Shown piece by piece: positions 1-7,942 of a stretch of 44,228 nucleotides of DNA. The notes under the pieces are model-generated. The model made no database searches. It saw only the letters and a program-made list of their open reading frames with translations, and was not told where the DNA came from. The stretch covers positions 1-44,228 of the forward strand of contig JALWYV010000046.1 of NCBI GenBank assembly GCA_027003075.1, in the 5' to 3' direction. The position numbers and the translations under genes were made by a program. Source of the stretch: Caldifarciminota bacterium. GTDB lineage: Bacteria > Hydrothermota > Hydrothermia > LBFQ01. How positions within the stretch are numbered: the first letter of the stretch is position 1; each line of letters begins with the position of its first letter.

Positions 1-10
1 TTTTCATCAT

Positions 11-53
11 GCCCCTATTCTCAGGGTGTAAGACCCTGAGGTAGGGGCTTTTT
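11..53 (+). terminator. Intrinsic terminator hairpin
   Basis: A strong two-part stem (bases 11-17 pair with 42-48, and 20-27 pair with 33-40) closes on a 5-base loop and is followed by five T. It would stop transcription entering from the left of the window. The hairpin is part of the dispersed 118-bp repeat, and a weaker version of it is present at 8250-8287. Confidence 0.75.
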
Positions 54-128
54 CAATCCTTGAGTTGTCTTGATCAGTGTAAATCCATCAATTCTAATCC
101 TTCATTGCCCGAGGCGCGAAAGTACTGT
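11..128 (-). repeat. Dispersed 118-bp repeat, copy A
   Basis: Read on the minus strand, this segment aligns without gaps to 8170-8287 with about 27 mismatches in 118 positions counted by eye, or roughly 77% identity. It starts with ACAGTACTTTCGCG, contains GGATTGAAAA, and ends in the hairpin at 11-48. Partial similarity seems to continue past base 11, so the true element probably extends off the window. Both copies can be read as a short C-terminal peptide (QYFR...LEL..L then TGA). It could be a mobile element remnant or a shared gene end with its terminator. Confidence 0.65.
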
Positions 129-457
129 TATTTAAAGGTGTGTTTTATATTGTCGGAAACACGGTTTTCAAATTTTGAAAATATCTCGTATCCATAGCCT
201 CCATCCTTTCGGAGAACCGGTGCGATGACGGGTACACATATTGCCGCTAATAGAGTAATCCCGCCTCACAACTTCGTATCCGCCGATCCCTCTATTTACT
301 GAATACCGAATAAACGTATGAAGTGGCTGGCACTTTTTCTAAGCGAGATAGGAAGCGCGAGCAAAGAGATAAGGTTAAAAGGGAGGAGTAGGAGGGAAGG
401 GAGGAAGGGAAGGAGAGAAGTTAGTATGCAGGTGGTGTGGGGGGATATATCCATAGA
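129..457. other. Gene-poor stretch with a 17-bp palindrome
   Basis: No convincing gene was found here. It is richer in A+T than the rest of the window up to about base 300 and then purine-rich on the plus strand. Bases 165-181 form a perfect inverted repeat (TTTTCAAA, one T, TTTGAAAA). A stop-free minus-strand stretch at about 168-315 was not recognised. The purine-rich part from about 370 inflates open frames on both strands without looking like a protein. Confidence 0.5.
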
Positions 458-1621
458 ATTGTGTAATGGAAGAAGGAGGGAGGAGCATGAGGAAGAGAGC
501 AGGAAGAAGGAGGAAGATGAGCAAAGAAGAGGAGAGGATGAGGGAGATGGCATACGAGATAGTAAAGGGGAAAGGGAGAGGTACAGGGAGGAACATCCGG
601 AAGATCCGAGCAACGGGTACTACGAAAGGGAGGTGAGGTTGTTAGGGGAAAAGGAGAGGGTAAGGGTACCGAGGACGAGGAAGGGAAGCTTTCGTAGTGC
701 GTTGCTGCCGGAGAGGTGGAAGAGGGGGGAAGATGTAGGGATAAGGTTGTTAGAGGTGCTGGTGAAGATAGGGTACAGCAGGGAAAAGGTGAGGGTGATA
801 CTTGGGGAGATGGGGATAAGGGCGAGGGACGAAGAGATGGAAGAGTTTGAGGGGAGGATGAGAGGGTTCATAGAAAACATAAACACCGCACCTATAGAGG
901 AGGATATGGCCTTCGTGTATCTGGATGGTCATAGGCTGACGATAAGGACAGGGGATAGGAGTCATACCTTCACGCTGTACCTGGTGATGGGGATAACAAG
1001 GGAAGGGAAGAAGAGGTTCCTGCACGTGGAGATAAGAGAAGGGAGGGAGAAGTCCTCCGAGTGGTTGAGGATCCTCAAACTGCTGGTGGAAAGGGGACTA
1101 ACGAAGCCGCTGATGTTCATAACTGACGATCTTACAGGCCTTGACAACGTCATAAAGGGCCTCTTTCCGAAGGCAGACCATCAGCTATGCCTTAACCACC
1201 TCATGCGGGCCATAAGGAGAAACCTACCAAAACAGGAGGCTGAAGATATGGTGGGCTTCATAAAAGCAGAGAAGGAAGGGTCCGATAACAAGGACCTAAC
1301 GGTGAAGAAGTTCAAGGAGAAACTCCTGAAGATTCAGGAGAAACATCCCCACTTGAAAAACTACATCGCATACCTTCTTATCCTACCCCCGTCAGATCCG
1401 CAGGCACATCTACACCACTAATCCCATAGAGGCTGTTTTCAGACAGGTTAGAGTTATGGAGCATAACAACATGGGTTTCTTCGCTTCCATCAACTTCGCC
1501 TACTTCTCCATCGCCATCGTCCTTGACTCTATCTCCTCCAGATGGAGCCGCCCCATCCCTTCCTTCCCCTCCGCCTCTTACGAACTTAACCAGATCGCCG
1601 CCTTAAAATACTTTACACAAT
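458..1621 (+). mobile_element. IS256-type insertion sequence, ends tentative
   Basis: The element is defined by the IS256/mutator-type transposase inside it. A possible short inverted repeat, ATTGTGTAA, lies at 458-466, with its complement TTACACAAT at 1613-1621. Ends containing TTGTGTAA are usual in this family. The right repeat would lie inside the last codons of the transposase, and no target duplication was found, so the borders remain uncertain. A sorting-domain fragment begins immediately to the right. Confidence 0.4.
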
Positions 1622-1626
1622 CTTAG
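487..1626 (+). pseudogene. IS256/mutator-family transposase, frame-disrupted
   Basis: The family signatures are spread over three segments in two reading frames. The likely start (ATG at 487 or 517, then MREMAYEIVKGKGR) is in one frame. The body (REEHPEDPSNGYYERE, VRVPRTRKGSFR, the DGHR segment with the first catalytic Asp, the FITDD second Asp region and QLCLNHLMRAI) is in another, from about 575 to 1377. The end (YPRQIRRHIYTTNPIEAVFR, holding the catalytic Glu in the TTN.IE motif) is back in the first frame and stops at 1626. The N-terminal frame change near 570 is less certain than the one near 1378. No intact transposase can be made without frameshifting, so the copy is probably inactive. 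Confidence 0.8.
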
Positions 1627-1817
1627 TGGTATGCCCCGTTTTCAACGCTACAGGAAGGCTGCTGATGATGGAGGAGGGTTTTGCTTTGCGCAGGGTAGTT
1701 GATATTTCCACACTGGGCCGGGGGGTGTACTTCTTGGAACTGGAGGGTGTGGGATCGTACCGGAACGGGATATTTAAGGTACTCAAGCGGCAGGCTACTG
1801 GCTCGTGGTCCGACTGA
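1626..1817 (+). pseudogene. 3' remnant of a secreted protein with a T9SS-like C-terminal domain
   Basis: About 60 residues read like the sorting domain found on other proteins of this window: an 'NATGRLL' strand, then 'VDISTLGRGVYFLELEG', then a terminal strand. The frame begins exactly where the IS256-type element ends and has no body or signal peptide upstream. It is therefore the tail of a gene cut or displaced by the element. The stop codon overlaps the 3' end of the convergent repeat protein by 23 bases. The missing 5' part is not visible to the left of the element. Confidence 0.6.
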
Positions 1818-4452
1818 ACCGTCGGCGTATGGCGAGGACGAACAGGGTAATGAGGACGACGCCGAATATACGGGCGAGAAAGAAAAGAAAATTCGTAAAG
1901 ACGTTTGTATCCTTAGGTAGGAAGGGACTGGTAAAACCGAAGGGGAAGAACATAATATAAATCGTATGAAGGATGAGCGAAGAAGCCGTCCCAAAATCAA
2001 TTTTTGAGGTAAAAAATTCGCTTAAAATACTTATAGCACCTATTATTAGAGAAAGTAAGAACAGGTACCCCAACGGTTTGTTGTGTCTCTCTCCCCAACC
2101 GCTTAGAAAACCGTAATACACGTATAGGACAGGTTCTATATAGTTTTTCCCTGTAAGGAAAGATTTAACTACCATGTAAGGCAGGATTATTGGGGAGAAA
2201 AGCGAAAGCACGACCCCCCATCCAACGGATTTTATCTTATTCTTGATGCTTATGTTGGATTTTATGGAGTTTTCTATTATTTCAAGGAAATGAGTCCGAG
2301 TTTTAACACTTCCCAATAAGCTTCTTGTCCTAATATACATCTCCGTCAAGTACAGATCTCCAGCATCTCCGAACCTACCGTTGTACTCCATAATTAGTCG
2401 CACCTGACGATACAATCTTTCAACTTCACGATATAACTTTTCAACTTCTTTGTCAGAAAAATGCTTGTTTTTGTTAGGATTTGTTATAGAGTTAATGAAA
2501 TTGTCAAAATTAGTATTTTCAACTCTCGGTGGCCAATCATCCCAGGTCGCACCTTCGGCAAGTAGGACCCTCGGATGATCCTGAAACAGGTTCGTCCCTT
2601 CCCACGATATACTGTTAAGGAATTCCGGATCCCCATAGAGTACGATATGACCGTCGGATAGGAAGGTTATAAATCTGAACTGAATTTTGGGCTTTATATA
2701 TGACTTATTCCCTATTACAAATTTTCCACTTATACTGGAAAATAAAAAATCAACCGGAGTATGTATATAACTGTCAAAAAAAATTCCATCACCGAACTTA
2801 GATCCTACGAAATCAACTCTACTATTTACACCGAAATCAAACTTAGATTCAATGAAAGACACATGATTACCAAACTGGGCGCTGTTGAACGATACCGGAG
2901 ATATGAATTCCGCACTGTCAAACGATATTCCATCACCAAACTTAGCTCTTATGAAATCAACCTCATTATCTGTACCAAAATCAAACTTAGCGTTGATGAA
3001 AGACACCTGATTACCAAACTGGGCGCTGTTAAACGATACCGGAGATTTGAACTCCGATCTGTAAAACGATATTCCATCACCAAATTTAGTTCCTATAAAA
3101 TCAACTCTATTATCTGTACCGAAATCAAACTTAGATTCAATGAAAGACACATGATTACCAAACTGGGCGCTGTTAAACGATACCGGAGATATGAATTCCG
3201 CACTGTCAAACGATATTCCATCACCAAATTTAGTTCCTATAAAATCAACTCTATTATCTGTACCGAAATCAAACTTAGCATTGATGAAAGACACCTGATT
3301 ACCAAACTGGGCGCCGTTAAACGATACCGGAGATATGAACTCCGATCTGTAAAACGATATTCCATCACCAAATTTAACCCATGCGAAATCAACTCTATTA
3401 TTTGCACCGAAATCAAACTTAGCGTTGATGAAAGACACCTGATTACCAAACTGGGCGCCGTTGAACGATACCGGAGATTTGAACTCCGATCCGTCAAACG
3501 ATATTCCATCACCAAATTTAGTTCCTATAAAATCAACTCTATTATCTGTACCGAAATCAAACTTAGATTCAATGAAAGACACCTGATTACCAAACTGGGT
3601 GCTGCTGAACGATACCGGAGATTTGAACTCCGATCTGTAAAACGATATTCCATCACCAAATTTAGTTCCTATAAAATCAACTCTATTATCTGTACCGAAA
3701 TCAAACTTAGCATTGATGAAAGACACCTGATTACCAAACTGGGCGCCGTTGAACGATACCGGAGATATGAATTCCGCACTGTCAAACGATATTCCATCAC
3801 CAAACTTAGCTCTTATGAAATCAACTCTATTATCTGTACCGAAATCAAACTTAGATTCAATGAAAGACACCTGATTACCAAACTGGGCGCCGTTGAACGA
3901 TACCGGAGATTTGAACTCCGATCCGTCAAACGATATTCCATCACCAAATCTGGCCCTTATAAATTTTACCTGTTTATCTCCAAAAAAATTAACAAATTCA
4001 AACGATACCCCATCCCCAAATATCCAGCCGGAAAAATTCACATTTCCTACAAATATCACCTTAGTAAATACAGGCTTAACATTAACATGCTCAAAATCTA
4101 CAAATTCCCTATCCTCATTCCCTCCCAACGGCCTCCACAATCTCCCCCACTCCTCTCGACTGAAAGCCGGGAACACAAACCGGCTCATGTCAAGGACCCT
4201 CGGAGGAGGGGATTCTAAGACTTCTTTGGCGTATTTGTGAAATTCAGAGATAAAATCCCCCTTAATACTATCCAAATTCTTCGCCAGATTTTCCCTTTTC
4301 TCCTCCCATTCAAGATTAGGCTTTCCCCTATCATCATACCGGCTGTCCTCTGACAGATACCTCAAATCGTACTCCCACTTCCACCCATAGTGAAAAACGC
4401 AGTAGTTTGAATTCTCATACCCTTCCCTACCACATATTTTACAAGCAGGCAT
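1795..4452 (-). CDS. Large pentapeptide-type repeat protein with zinc-ribbon N-terminus and C-terminal membrane domain
   Basis: The likely start is the ATG at 4452 (MPACKICG), giving 885 residues. Residues 1-20 carry CxxC...CxxH, a probable small zinc site. A long central region consists of F-centred repeats with alternating 5- and 6-residue steps, as in pentapeptide-like right-handed beta helices. Eight units of exactly 48 residues follow each other here. The C-terminal 200 residues contain hydrophobic segments (around VVLSLFSPIILPYMVV, YLFLLSLIIGAISIL and FLARIFGVVLITLFV) and end in a basic tail. This resembles the common plan of pentapeptide repeats joined to a membrane, sometimes channel-like, domain, but no ion-selectivity motif is visible. 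The repeat count looks prone to change by recombination. No function can be assigned. Confidence 0.75.
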   Translation of the reverse strand: MPACKICGREGYENSNYCVFHYGWKWEYDLRYLSEDSRYDDRGKPNLEWEEKRENLAKNLDSIKGDFISEFHKYAKEVLESPPPRVLDMSRFVFPAFSREEWGRLWRPLGGNEDREFVDFEHVNVKPVFTKVIFVGNVNFSGWIFGDGVSFEFVNFFGDKQVKFIRARFGDGISFDGSEFKSPVSFNGAQFGNQVSFIESKFDFGTDNRVDFIRAKFGDGISFDSAEFISPVSFNGAQFGNQVSFINAKFDFGTDNRVDFIGTKFGDGISFYRSEFKSPVSFSSTQFGNQVSFIESKFDFGTDNRVDFIGTKFGDGISFDGSEFKSPVSFNGAQFGNQVSFINAKFDFGANNRVDFAWVKFGDGISFYRSEFISPVSFNGAQFGNQVSFINAKFDFGTDNRVDFIGTKFGDGISFDSAEFISPVSFNSAQFGNHVSFIESKFDFGTDNRVDFIGTKFGDGISFYRSEFKSPVSFNSAQFGNQVSFINAKFDFGTDNEVDFIRAKFGDGISFDSAEFISPVSFNSAQFGNHVSFIESKFDFGVNSRVDFVGSKFGDGIFFDSYIHTPVDFLFSSISGKFVIGNKSYIKPKIQFRFITFLSDGHIVLYGDPEFLNSISWEGTNLFQDHPRVLLAEGATWDDWPPRVENTNFDNFINSITNPNKNKHFSDKEVEKLYREVERLYRQVRLIMEYNGRFGDAGDLYLTEMYIRTRSLLGSVKTRTHFLEIIENSIKSNISIKNKIKSVGWGVVLSLFSPIILPYMVVKSFLTGKNYIEPVLYVYYGFLSGWGERHNKPLGYLFLLSLIIGAISILSEFFTSKIDFGTASSLILHTIYIMFFPFGFTSPFLPKDTNVFTNFLFFLARIFGVVLITLFVLAIRRRFSRTTSQ
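2797..3948 (-). repeat. Eight tandem 144-bp in-frame repeats
   Basis: Exactly eight units of 144 bp (1152 bp) lie between the first and last FGDGI motifs of the repeat protein. A ninth, diverged unit follows. Variation sits in a few short blocks (DGSEF/DSAEF/YRSEF, then K or I; NGAQ/NSAQ/SSTQ; IESK or INAK), and these are recombined in different combinations from unit to unit. That mosaic indicates duplication and gene conversion rather than simple stepwise divergence. Confidence 0.9.
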
Positions 4453-4468
4453 AATGAAAAGGGGAAAT

Positions 4469-4474
4469 ATTATA
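4469..4474 (-). promoter_or_regulatory. -10 box of the repeat-protein gene
   Basis: A perfect TATAAT on the minus strand lies 16 bases before the ATG at 4452, with no ribosome binding site between. A leader of about ten bases is predicted. It faces away from the promoter at 4525. Confidence 0.6.
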
Positions 4475-4524
4475 TACCGGTATGCATGCAACCGTAAAAC
4501 GTAGTATACCTCCCTTCCCCACAA

Positions 4525-4530
4525 TATAAT
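4525..4530 (+). promoter_or_regulatory. -10 box of the coiled-coil/rsmI operon
   Basis: A perfect TATAAT is separated by 8 bases from the ATG at 4539. There is no room for a Shine-Dalgarno site in the predicted transcript, so the mRNA should be leaderless. Confidence 0.7.
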
Positions 4531-4538
4531 ACCTCCCT

Positions 4539-4874
4539 ATGGCTCACCATCACGAACATAAGGAGACGTGGCTCGTTGACGAGGCCGTTAAGTACGAAGA
4601 GGAACTTGAGAACGTCCTGAAAGAGGCCGAGGAGAAGGCGCGGGAGATCGTCAAAAGGGCGGAAGAGGAGGCCGTCGCCATAGTGGAGAAGGCCCGCACG
4701 GAGGGGCAGGCCATGGTTGAAGGGGCCAGGCAGAAGGCCCGCAGAGATGCGGATATAAAGGGCAGGGAGATCGTAAAACAGGCGGAAGAGGTGGCACAGA
4801 AGATACTGTCCGAAAAGGAGGAGAGGACAAAACACATCGTTGACGCCCTCGTGAAGGCCGTCCTCTCTACATGA
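4539..4874 (+). CDS. Short coiled-coil protein resembling V/A-type ATPase subunit H
   Basis: This 111-residue protein is almost entirely charged helix, with alternating Glu/Lys and Ala-rich heptads from about residue 15 to 100. The N-terminus is His-rich (MAHHHEHKE). Length and composition fit the peripheral-stalk H/G subunit of archaeal-type ATPases. No other ATPase subunit is nearby, and such short coiled coils are easily over-assigned. The stop codon overlaps the rsmI start (ATGA), so the two are translationally coupled. The start follows a -10 box by 8 bases. Confidence 0.55.
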   Translation: MAHHHEHKETWLVDEAVKYEEELENVLKEAEEKAREIVKRAEEEAVAIVEKARTEGQAMVEGARQKARRDADIKGREIVKQAEEVAQKILSEKEERTKHIVDALVKAVLST

Positions 4875-5533
4875 AAGGCAAACTCTACGTAGTCGCCACG
4901 CCCATCGGCAACCTTCAGGATATAACCTTCCGGGCGGTTGAGGTTTTAAGGGGGAGCGACCTCATTCTATGCGAGGACACCCGTCGGGCGAGGAAACTCC
5001 TGAACCGTTACGGTATAGACACGCCCCTTTTATCCTTCTACGAAGGGAACGAGGAGAGACGTACAGAGGAAGCCCTACAACTGCTCTCCGAAGGTAAGGT
5101 GCTGAGCCTCATAAGCGACGCCGGCACTCCGCTGGTGTCCGACCCCGGTTACCGTCTCGTACGGGCGTGCAGGGAGAGGGGAATACCCGTCCTTCCCGTT
5201 CCGGGCCCCTCCGCCGTAATAGCCGCCCTCTCCGTCTCCGGTCTCGGTACGGACCGCTTCGCCTTCTTCGGCTTCCCGCCAAAGAGACCGGGGAGGCGCC
5301 GCAGGTGGCTTGAGGAGGCCGTTAGATTTAACGGGACGGTCGTTTTCTACGTTTCACCCCACAACGTTAAGAGGTTTCTTGCGGAGGTCCTTGAGGTTTT
5401 CGGTGATAGGGAAGCGTGCCTCTGCCGGGAGATGACGAAGGTACACGAGGAGTACATTTTCGGGAGGCTCTCGGAAATTGTGGGGAAGGTGAAGGAGAAG
5501 GGAGAGATGGTTCTGGTCGTGGGAAAGGTCTGA
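4871..5533 (+). CDS. rsmI: 16S rRNA (cytidine(1402)-2'-O)-methyltransferase RsmI
   Basis: RsmI uses S-adenosylmethionine to methylate the 2'-hydroxyl of C1402 in the decoding centre of 16S rRNA. The 220-residue protein begins YVVATPIGNLQDIT and carries CEDTR, ISDAGTPLVSDPG and PVPGPSAVIAALSVSG, the standard signatures of the tetrapyrrole-methylase fold used by RsmI. The length is slightly short because the C-terminal extension of some homologues is missing. It is the second gene of a two-gene unit. Its product S-adenosylhomocysteine is the substrate of the adjacent ahcY. Confidence 0.95.
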   Translation: MKGKLYVVATPIGNLQDITFRAVEVLRGSDLILCEDTRRARKLLNRYGIDTPLLSFYEGNEERRTEEALQLLSEGKVLSLISDAGTPLVSDPGYRLVRACRERGIPVLPVPGPSAVIAALSVSGLGTDRFAFFGFPPKRPGRRRRWLEEAVRFNGTVVFYVSPHNVKRFLAEVLEVFGDREACLCREMTKVHEEYIFGRLSEIVGKVKEKGEMVLVVGKV

Positions 5534-5541
5534 TTCCACCT

Positions 5542-5547
5542 TAACAT
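5542..5547 (+). promoter_or_regulatory. Possible -10 box of ahcY
   Basis: TAACAT lies 7 bases before the ahcY start, the spacing seen at other leaderless genes here. It deviates from the TANAAT consensus. As rsmI ends only 21 bases upstream, ahcY could also be read through from the upstream operon. Confidence 0.35.
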
Positions 5548-5554
5548 AGACGCC

Positions 5555-6796
5555 ATGCCACACGTAAAGGATCCGGAACTCGCACCGGAAGGGAAAAAGC
5601 GGATAGAGTGGGCCGCAAGACGCATGCCCGTACTTATGAGCATAAGGGAGGAGTACGCCGACGAGAAGCCCCTTAAGGGGGTCCGGATAGCCGCCTGCCT
5701 CCACGTAACGACCGAGACCGCCAACCTCATGATAACCCTCAAGGAGATGGGGGCGGAAGTACGGCTGTGCGCCTCCAACCCCCTGTCCACGCAGGACGAC
5801 GTCGCCGCATCTCTGGTGAGGGACTACGGCATTGAGGTGTTCGCCATAAGGGGAGAGAGCGAGGAGGAGTATTACGCCCACATAGACGAATGTCTGAAGT
5901 TTCACCCCCATATAACCATGGACGACGGGGGAGACCTTACCGTCGTAGCCCATACGAAGGGGTACCACGAGGGGATATGGGGAGGCACGGAGGAGACGAC
6001 GACGGGTGTAAAGAGGCTGAAGGAGATGGAGTGGAACGGCGTCCTCAAGTACCCCGTAATAGCCGTCAACGACTCTAAAACCAAGTTCCTGTTTGACAAC
6101 CGTTACGGGACGGGACAGTCCACCATAGACGGTATACTGAGGGCGACTAACGTCCTGCTCGCCGGCAGGGTCGTGGTCGTGGCCGGATACGGATGGGTGG
6201 GTAGAGGGATAGCCATGCGGGCGAAGGGAATGGGAGGCAGGGTCATAGTTACGGAGATAGACCCCATAAAGGCCCTGGAGGCCCTGCACGACGGCTACGA
6301 GGTCATGCCCATGAAGGAGGCCATAGCAAGGGCGGACGTCGTAATAACCGCCACGGGGGAACCCGATATTGTCCGTAAGGAGCATTACAAGGTGGCGAGG
6401 GACGGTGTCATTCTGGCCAACGCCGGACACTTTGACGTTGAGATAAACAAGTCGGATCTTGAGGGCATGGCCGTTGAGAAAAGGGAGGTCAGGCCTTACG
6501 TTATGGAGTACACACTACCCGACGGAAGGAGGGTTTACCTTCTGTGCGATGGGAGACTTGTGAACCTGTGCGCCGCCGAAGGACATCCGGCCGACGTCAT
6601 GGACCTGTCCTTTGCCAACCAGTCCCTCGCCGTCCTGTACATCAAGGAGAATCACAAACGCCTTAAGCCGGCCGTGTACACTCTGCCGGAGGCCATAGAC
6701 GAGGCCGTTGCCGAGAAGAAACTTATGAGCATGGGAATAGAGATAGACGAACCCTCCGAGGCCCAGCTACGCAGGACGTGGGTGGAGGGTACTTAG
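5555..6796 (+). CDS. ahcY: Adenosylhomocysteinase
   Basis: The enzyme hydrolyses S-adenosylhomocysteine to adenosine and homocysteine using bound NAD, keeping the methylation cycle running. Visible signatures are HVTTETANL near the N-terminus, DDGGDLT, the [18 protein letters not shown] active-site segment, and the [17 protein letters not shown] nucleotide-binding loop followed by VTEIDP. At 413 residues it is the short form typical of archaea and Thermotoga-like bacteria. It ends LRRTWVEGT and lacks the C-terminal KPDHYRY tail of the longer type. In some thermophiles this form acts on S-inosylhomocysteine, which the sequence cannot decide. Confidence 0.95.
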   Translation: MPHVKDPELAPEGKKRIEWAARRMPVLMSIREEYADEKPLKGVRIAACLHVTTETANLMITLKEMGAEVRLCASNPLSTQDDVAASLVRDYGIEVFAIRGESEEEYYAHIDECLKFHPHITMDDGGDLTVVAHTKGYHEGIWGGTEETTTGVKRLKEMEWNGVLKYPVIAVNDSKTKFLFDNRYGTGQSTIDGILRATNVLLAGRVVVVAGYGWVGRGIAMRAKGMGGRVIVTEIDPIKALEALHDGYEVMPMKEAIARADVVITATGEPDIVRKEHYKVARDGVILANAGHFDVEINKSDLEGMAVEKREVRPYVMEYTLPDGRRVYLLCDGRLVNLCAAEGHPADVMDLSFANQSLAVLYIKENHKRLKPAVYTLPEAIDEAVAEKKLMSMGIEIDEPSEAQLRRTWVEGT

Positions 6797-6802
6797 AGAC
6801 CC

Positions 6803-7918
6803 ATGGCAAAAAGGGAGGTCGTGGCCTTCGTCCCCATGGGACCACCGTACGCCGGCCCGGAGGTTTCCAACTCTATTCTACTGAAGCCGGATAAGTTCCC
6901 GTTCAACCTGCACGTTATAAACACTTCCTACCAGACGAGCAACGCCGAAAAGGGGAGGCTAACCTTAAGGTCCCTTGCGGCGTGGGGCCGAAACCTCCTG
7001 AAACTCCTGAGGACCCTCGCCAGAGTAGGTCCGGACGCCTTCTACTACAACCTTAGTGCGACCCCCCTCGGCCTCGTGAAAGATTTCGTCGTCATCAACC
7101 TCGCAGGTCCCTTTACAGCCCGGATAGTCGCCCACGCACGGGGAGGCCATTACTACAGGCTCCACAGAGACGCCCCGCTATGGGTGAAGATCCTCGCCCT
7201 GTGGACCTGGAACAAGTGCCACAGGATACTGGTACAGTCCAAAGGTCTCAAGGAACAGTTCCGGGGGGCCGTGCCGGCCTATAAACTGGGGGTGGTTCCC
7301 AACCCGGCACCGGAGGAGTTCTTCCACCTCCGTCCCGACTACTCAAAGCGGGTGATCCTGTTCGTGGGACACCGTTCCGTGGCCAAGGGATGGACGACCT
7401 TACTGAAGGTTGTCCCGGATATAGTGGAGCGTTTCCCTGACGTACGCTTTGTTGCTCTCGGAACGGAGATAGAGGAGGAGACCAACATAACGTGGGTTCC
7501 AAAGGAGAGCGTGCGGCAGGTCTGGAAGGAGTACGTGGTTAAAAGAGGCCTGGAGGACCGTTTCACGATAAGGGAGAACGTTCACGGGGTGGAAAAGCTG
7601 AAGTTCTATGAGTCGGCTTCCGTATTCGTTTTACCCTCCTACTCCGAGGGCTTCTCAATGGCCGTTCTTGAGGCCATGGCCACCGGCCTGCCCGTTATAA
7701 CGACTCCTGTGGGAGCGTTGCCGGAGGTCCTCCCCGAAGGTACCCCCTTTGTAAAGCCGGGGGATACCGAAAGCCTCAAAGAGGCGTTGATAAAACTGCT
7801 TGAAAGTGAGGAGGAGAGGAAAAAACTGGGAGGGCGGAACAGGAAAAGGGCGAGGGACTTCCACGAGGACAGGGTGAGGGGGATATTCGCGGAGGAGCTG
7901 TTCAGGACGTTTCCGTGA
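6803..7918 (+). CDS. GT4-family glycosyltransferase
   Basis: A 371-residue GT-B glycosyltransferase. The C-terminal half shows LFVGHRSVAKGW, the donor-binding EGFSMAVLEAMATGLPVI segment near residues 280-297 with the family Glu-x7-Glu, and GALPEVL. The N-terminal acceptor half has no specific signature. It starts 6 bases after the ahcY stop, so it is probably co-transcribed with it. The sugar and acceptor cannot be told. It presumably builds surface polysaccharide, as other envelope-sugar genes occur at 11.0 and 16.9 kb. Confidence 0.85.
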   Translation: MAKREVVAFVPMGPPYAGPEVSNSILLKPDKFPFNLHVINTSYQTSNAEKGRLTLRSLAAWGRNLLKLLRTLARVGPDAFYYNLSATPLGLVKDFVVINLAGPFTARIVAHARGGHYYRLHRDAPLWVKILALWTWNKCHRILVQSKGLKEQFRGAVPAYKLGVVPNPAPEEFFHLRPDYSKRVILFVGHRSVAKGWTTLLKVVPDIVERFPDVRFVALGTEIEEETNITWVPKESVRQVWKEYVVKRGLEDRFTIRENVHGVEKLKFYESASVFVLPSYSEGFSMAVLEAMATGLPVITTPVGALPEVLPEGTPFVKPGDTESLKEALIKLLESEEERKKLGGRNRKRARDFHEDRVRGIFAEELFRTFP

Positions 7919-7929
7919 GAAAACGGTCG

Positions 7930-7935
7930 TATAAT
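7930..7935 (+). promoter_or_regulatory. -10 box of the decayed conserved gene
   Basis: A perfect TATAAT ends 7 bases before the ATG at 7943. The promoter kept its consensus although the gene behind it is broken. Confidence 0.6.
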
Positions 7936-7942
7936 ACGGCGA

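Noticed and set aside
49-90. CRISPR-like end (CTTTTTCAATCCTTGAG) at the left edge
   Set aside because: CRISPR repeats of thermophiles often contain TTTCAATCC, but no periodic repeat-spacer array exists here. The similarity is explained by the 118-bp dispersed repeat.
370-457. Protein-coding start of the transposase at 318
   Set aside because: The purine-rich stretch only keeps a frame open. Family similarity starts near 575, and the likely N-terminus (MREMAYEIV) is in a different frame from about 487.
2761-4218. A 485-codon plus-strand open frame opposite the repeat protein
   Set aside because: It repeats with the same 144-bp period because the units are in-frame multiples of three. Its translation is Lys/Ile/Tyr-rich without a recognisable fold and it has no promoter or ribosome site.
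5354-6430. Long minus-strand open frame opposite rsmI and ahcY
   Set aside because: It is a codon-bias shadow of two clearly recognised plus-strand genes. The same reasoning applies to 21853-22824 opposite tuf.
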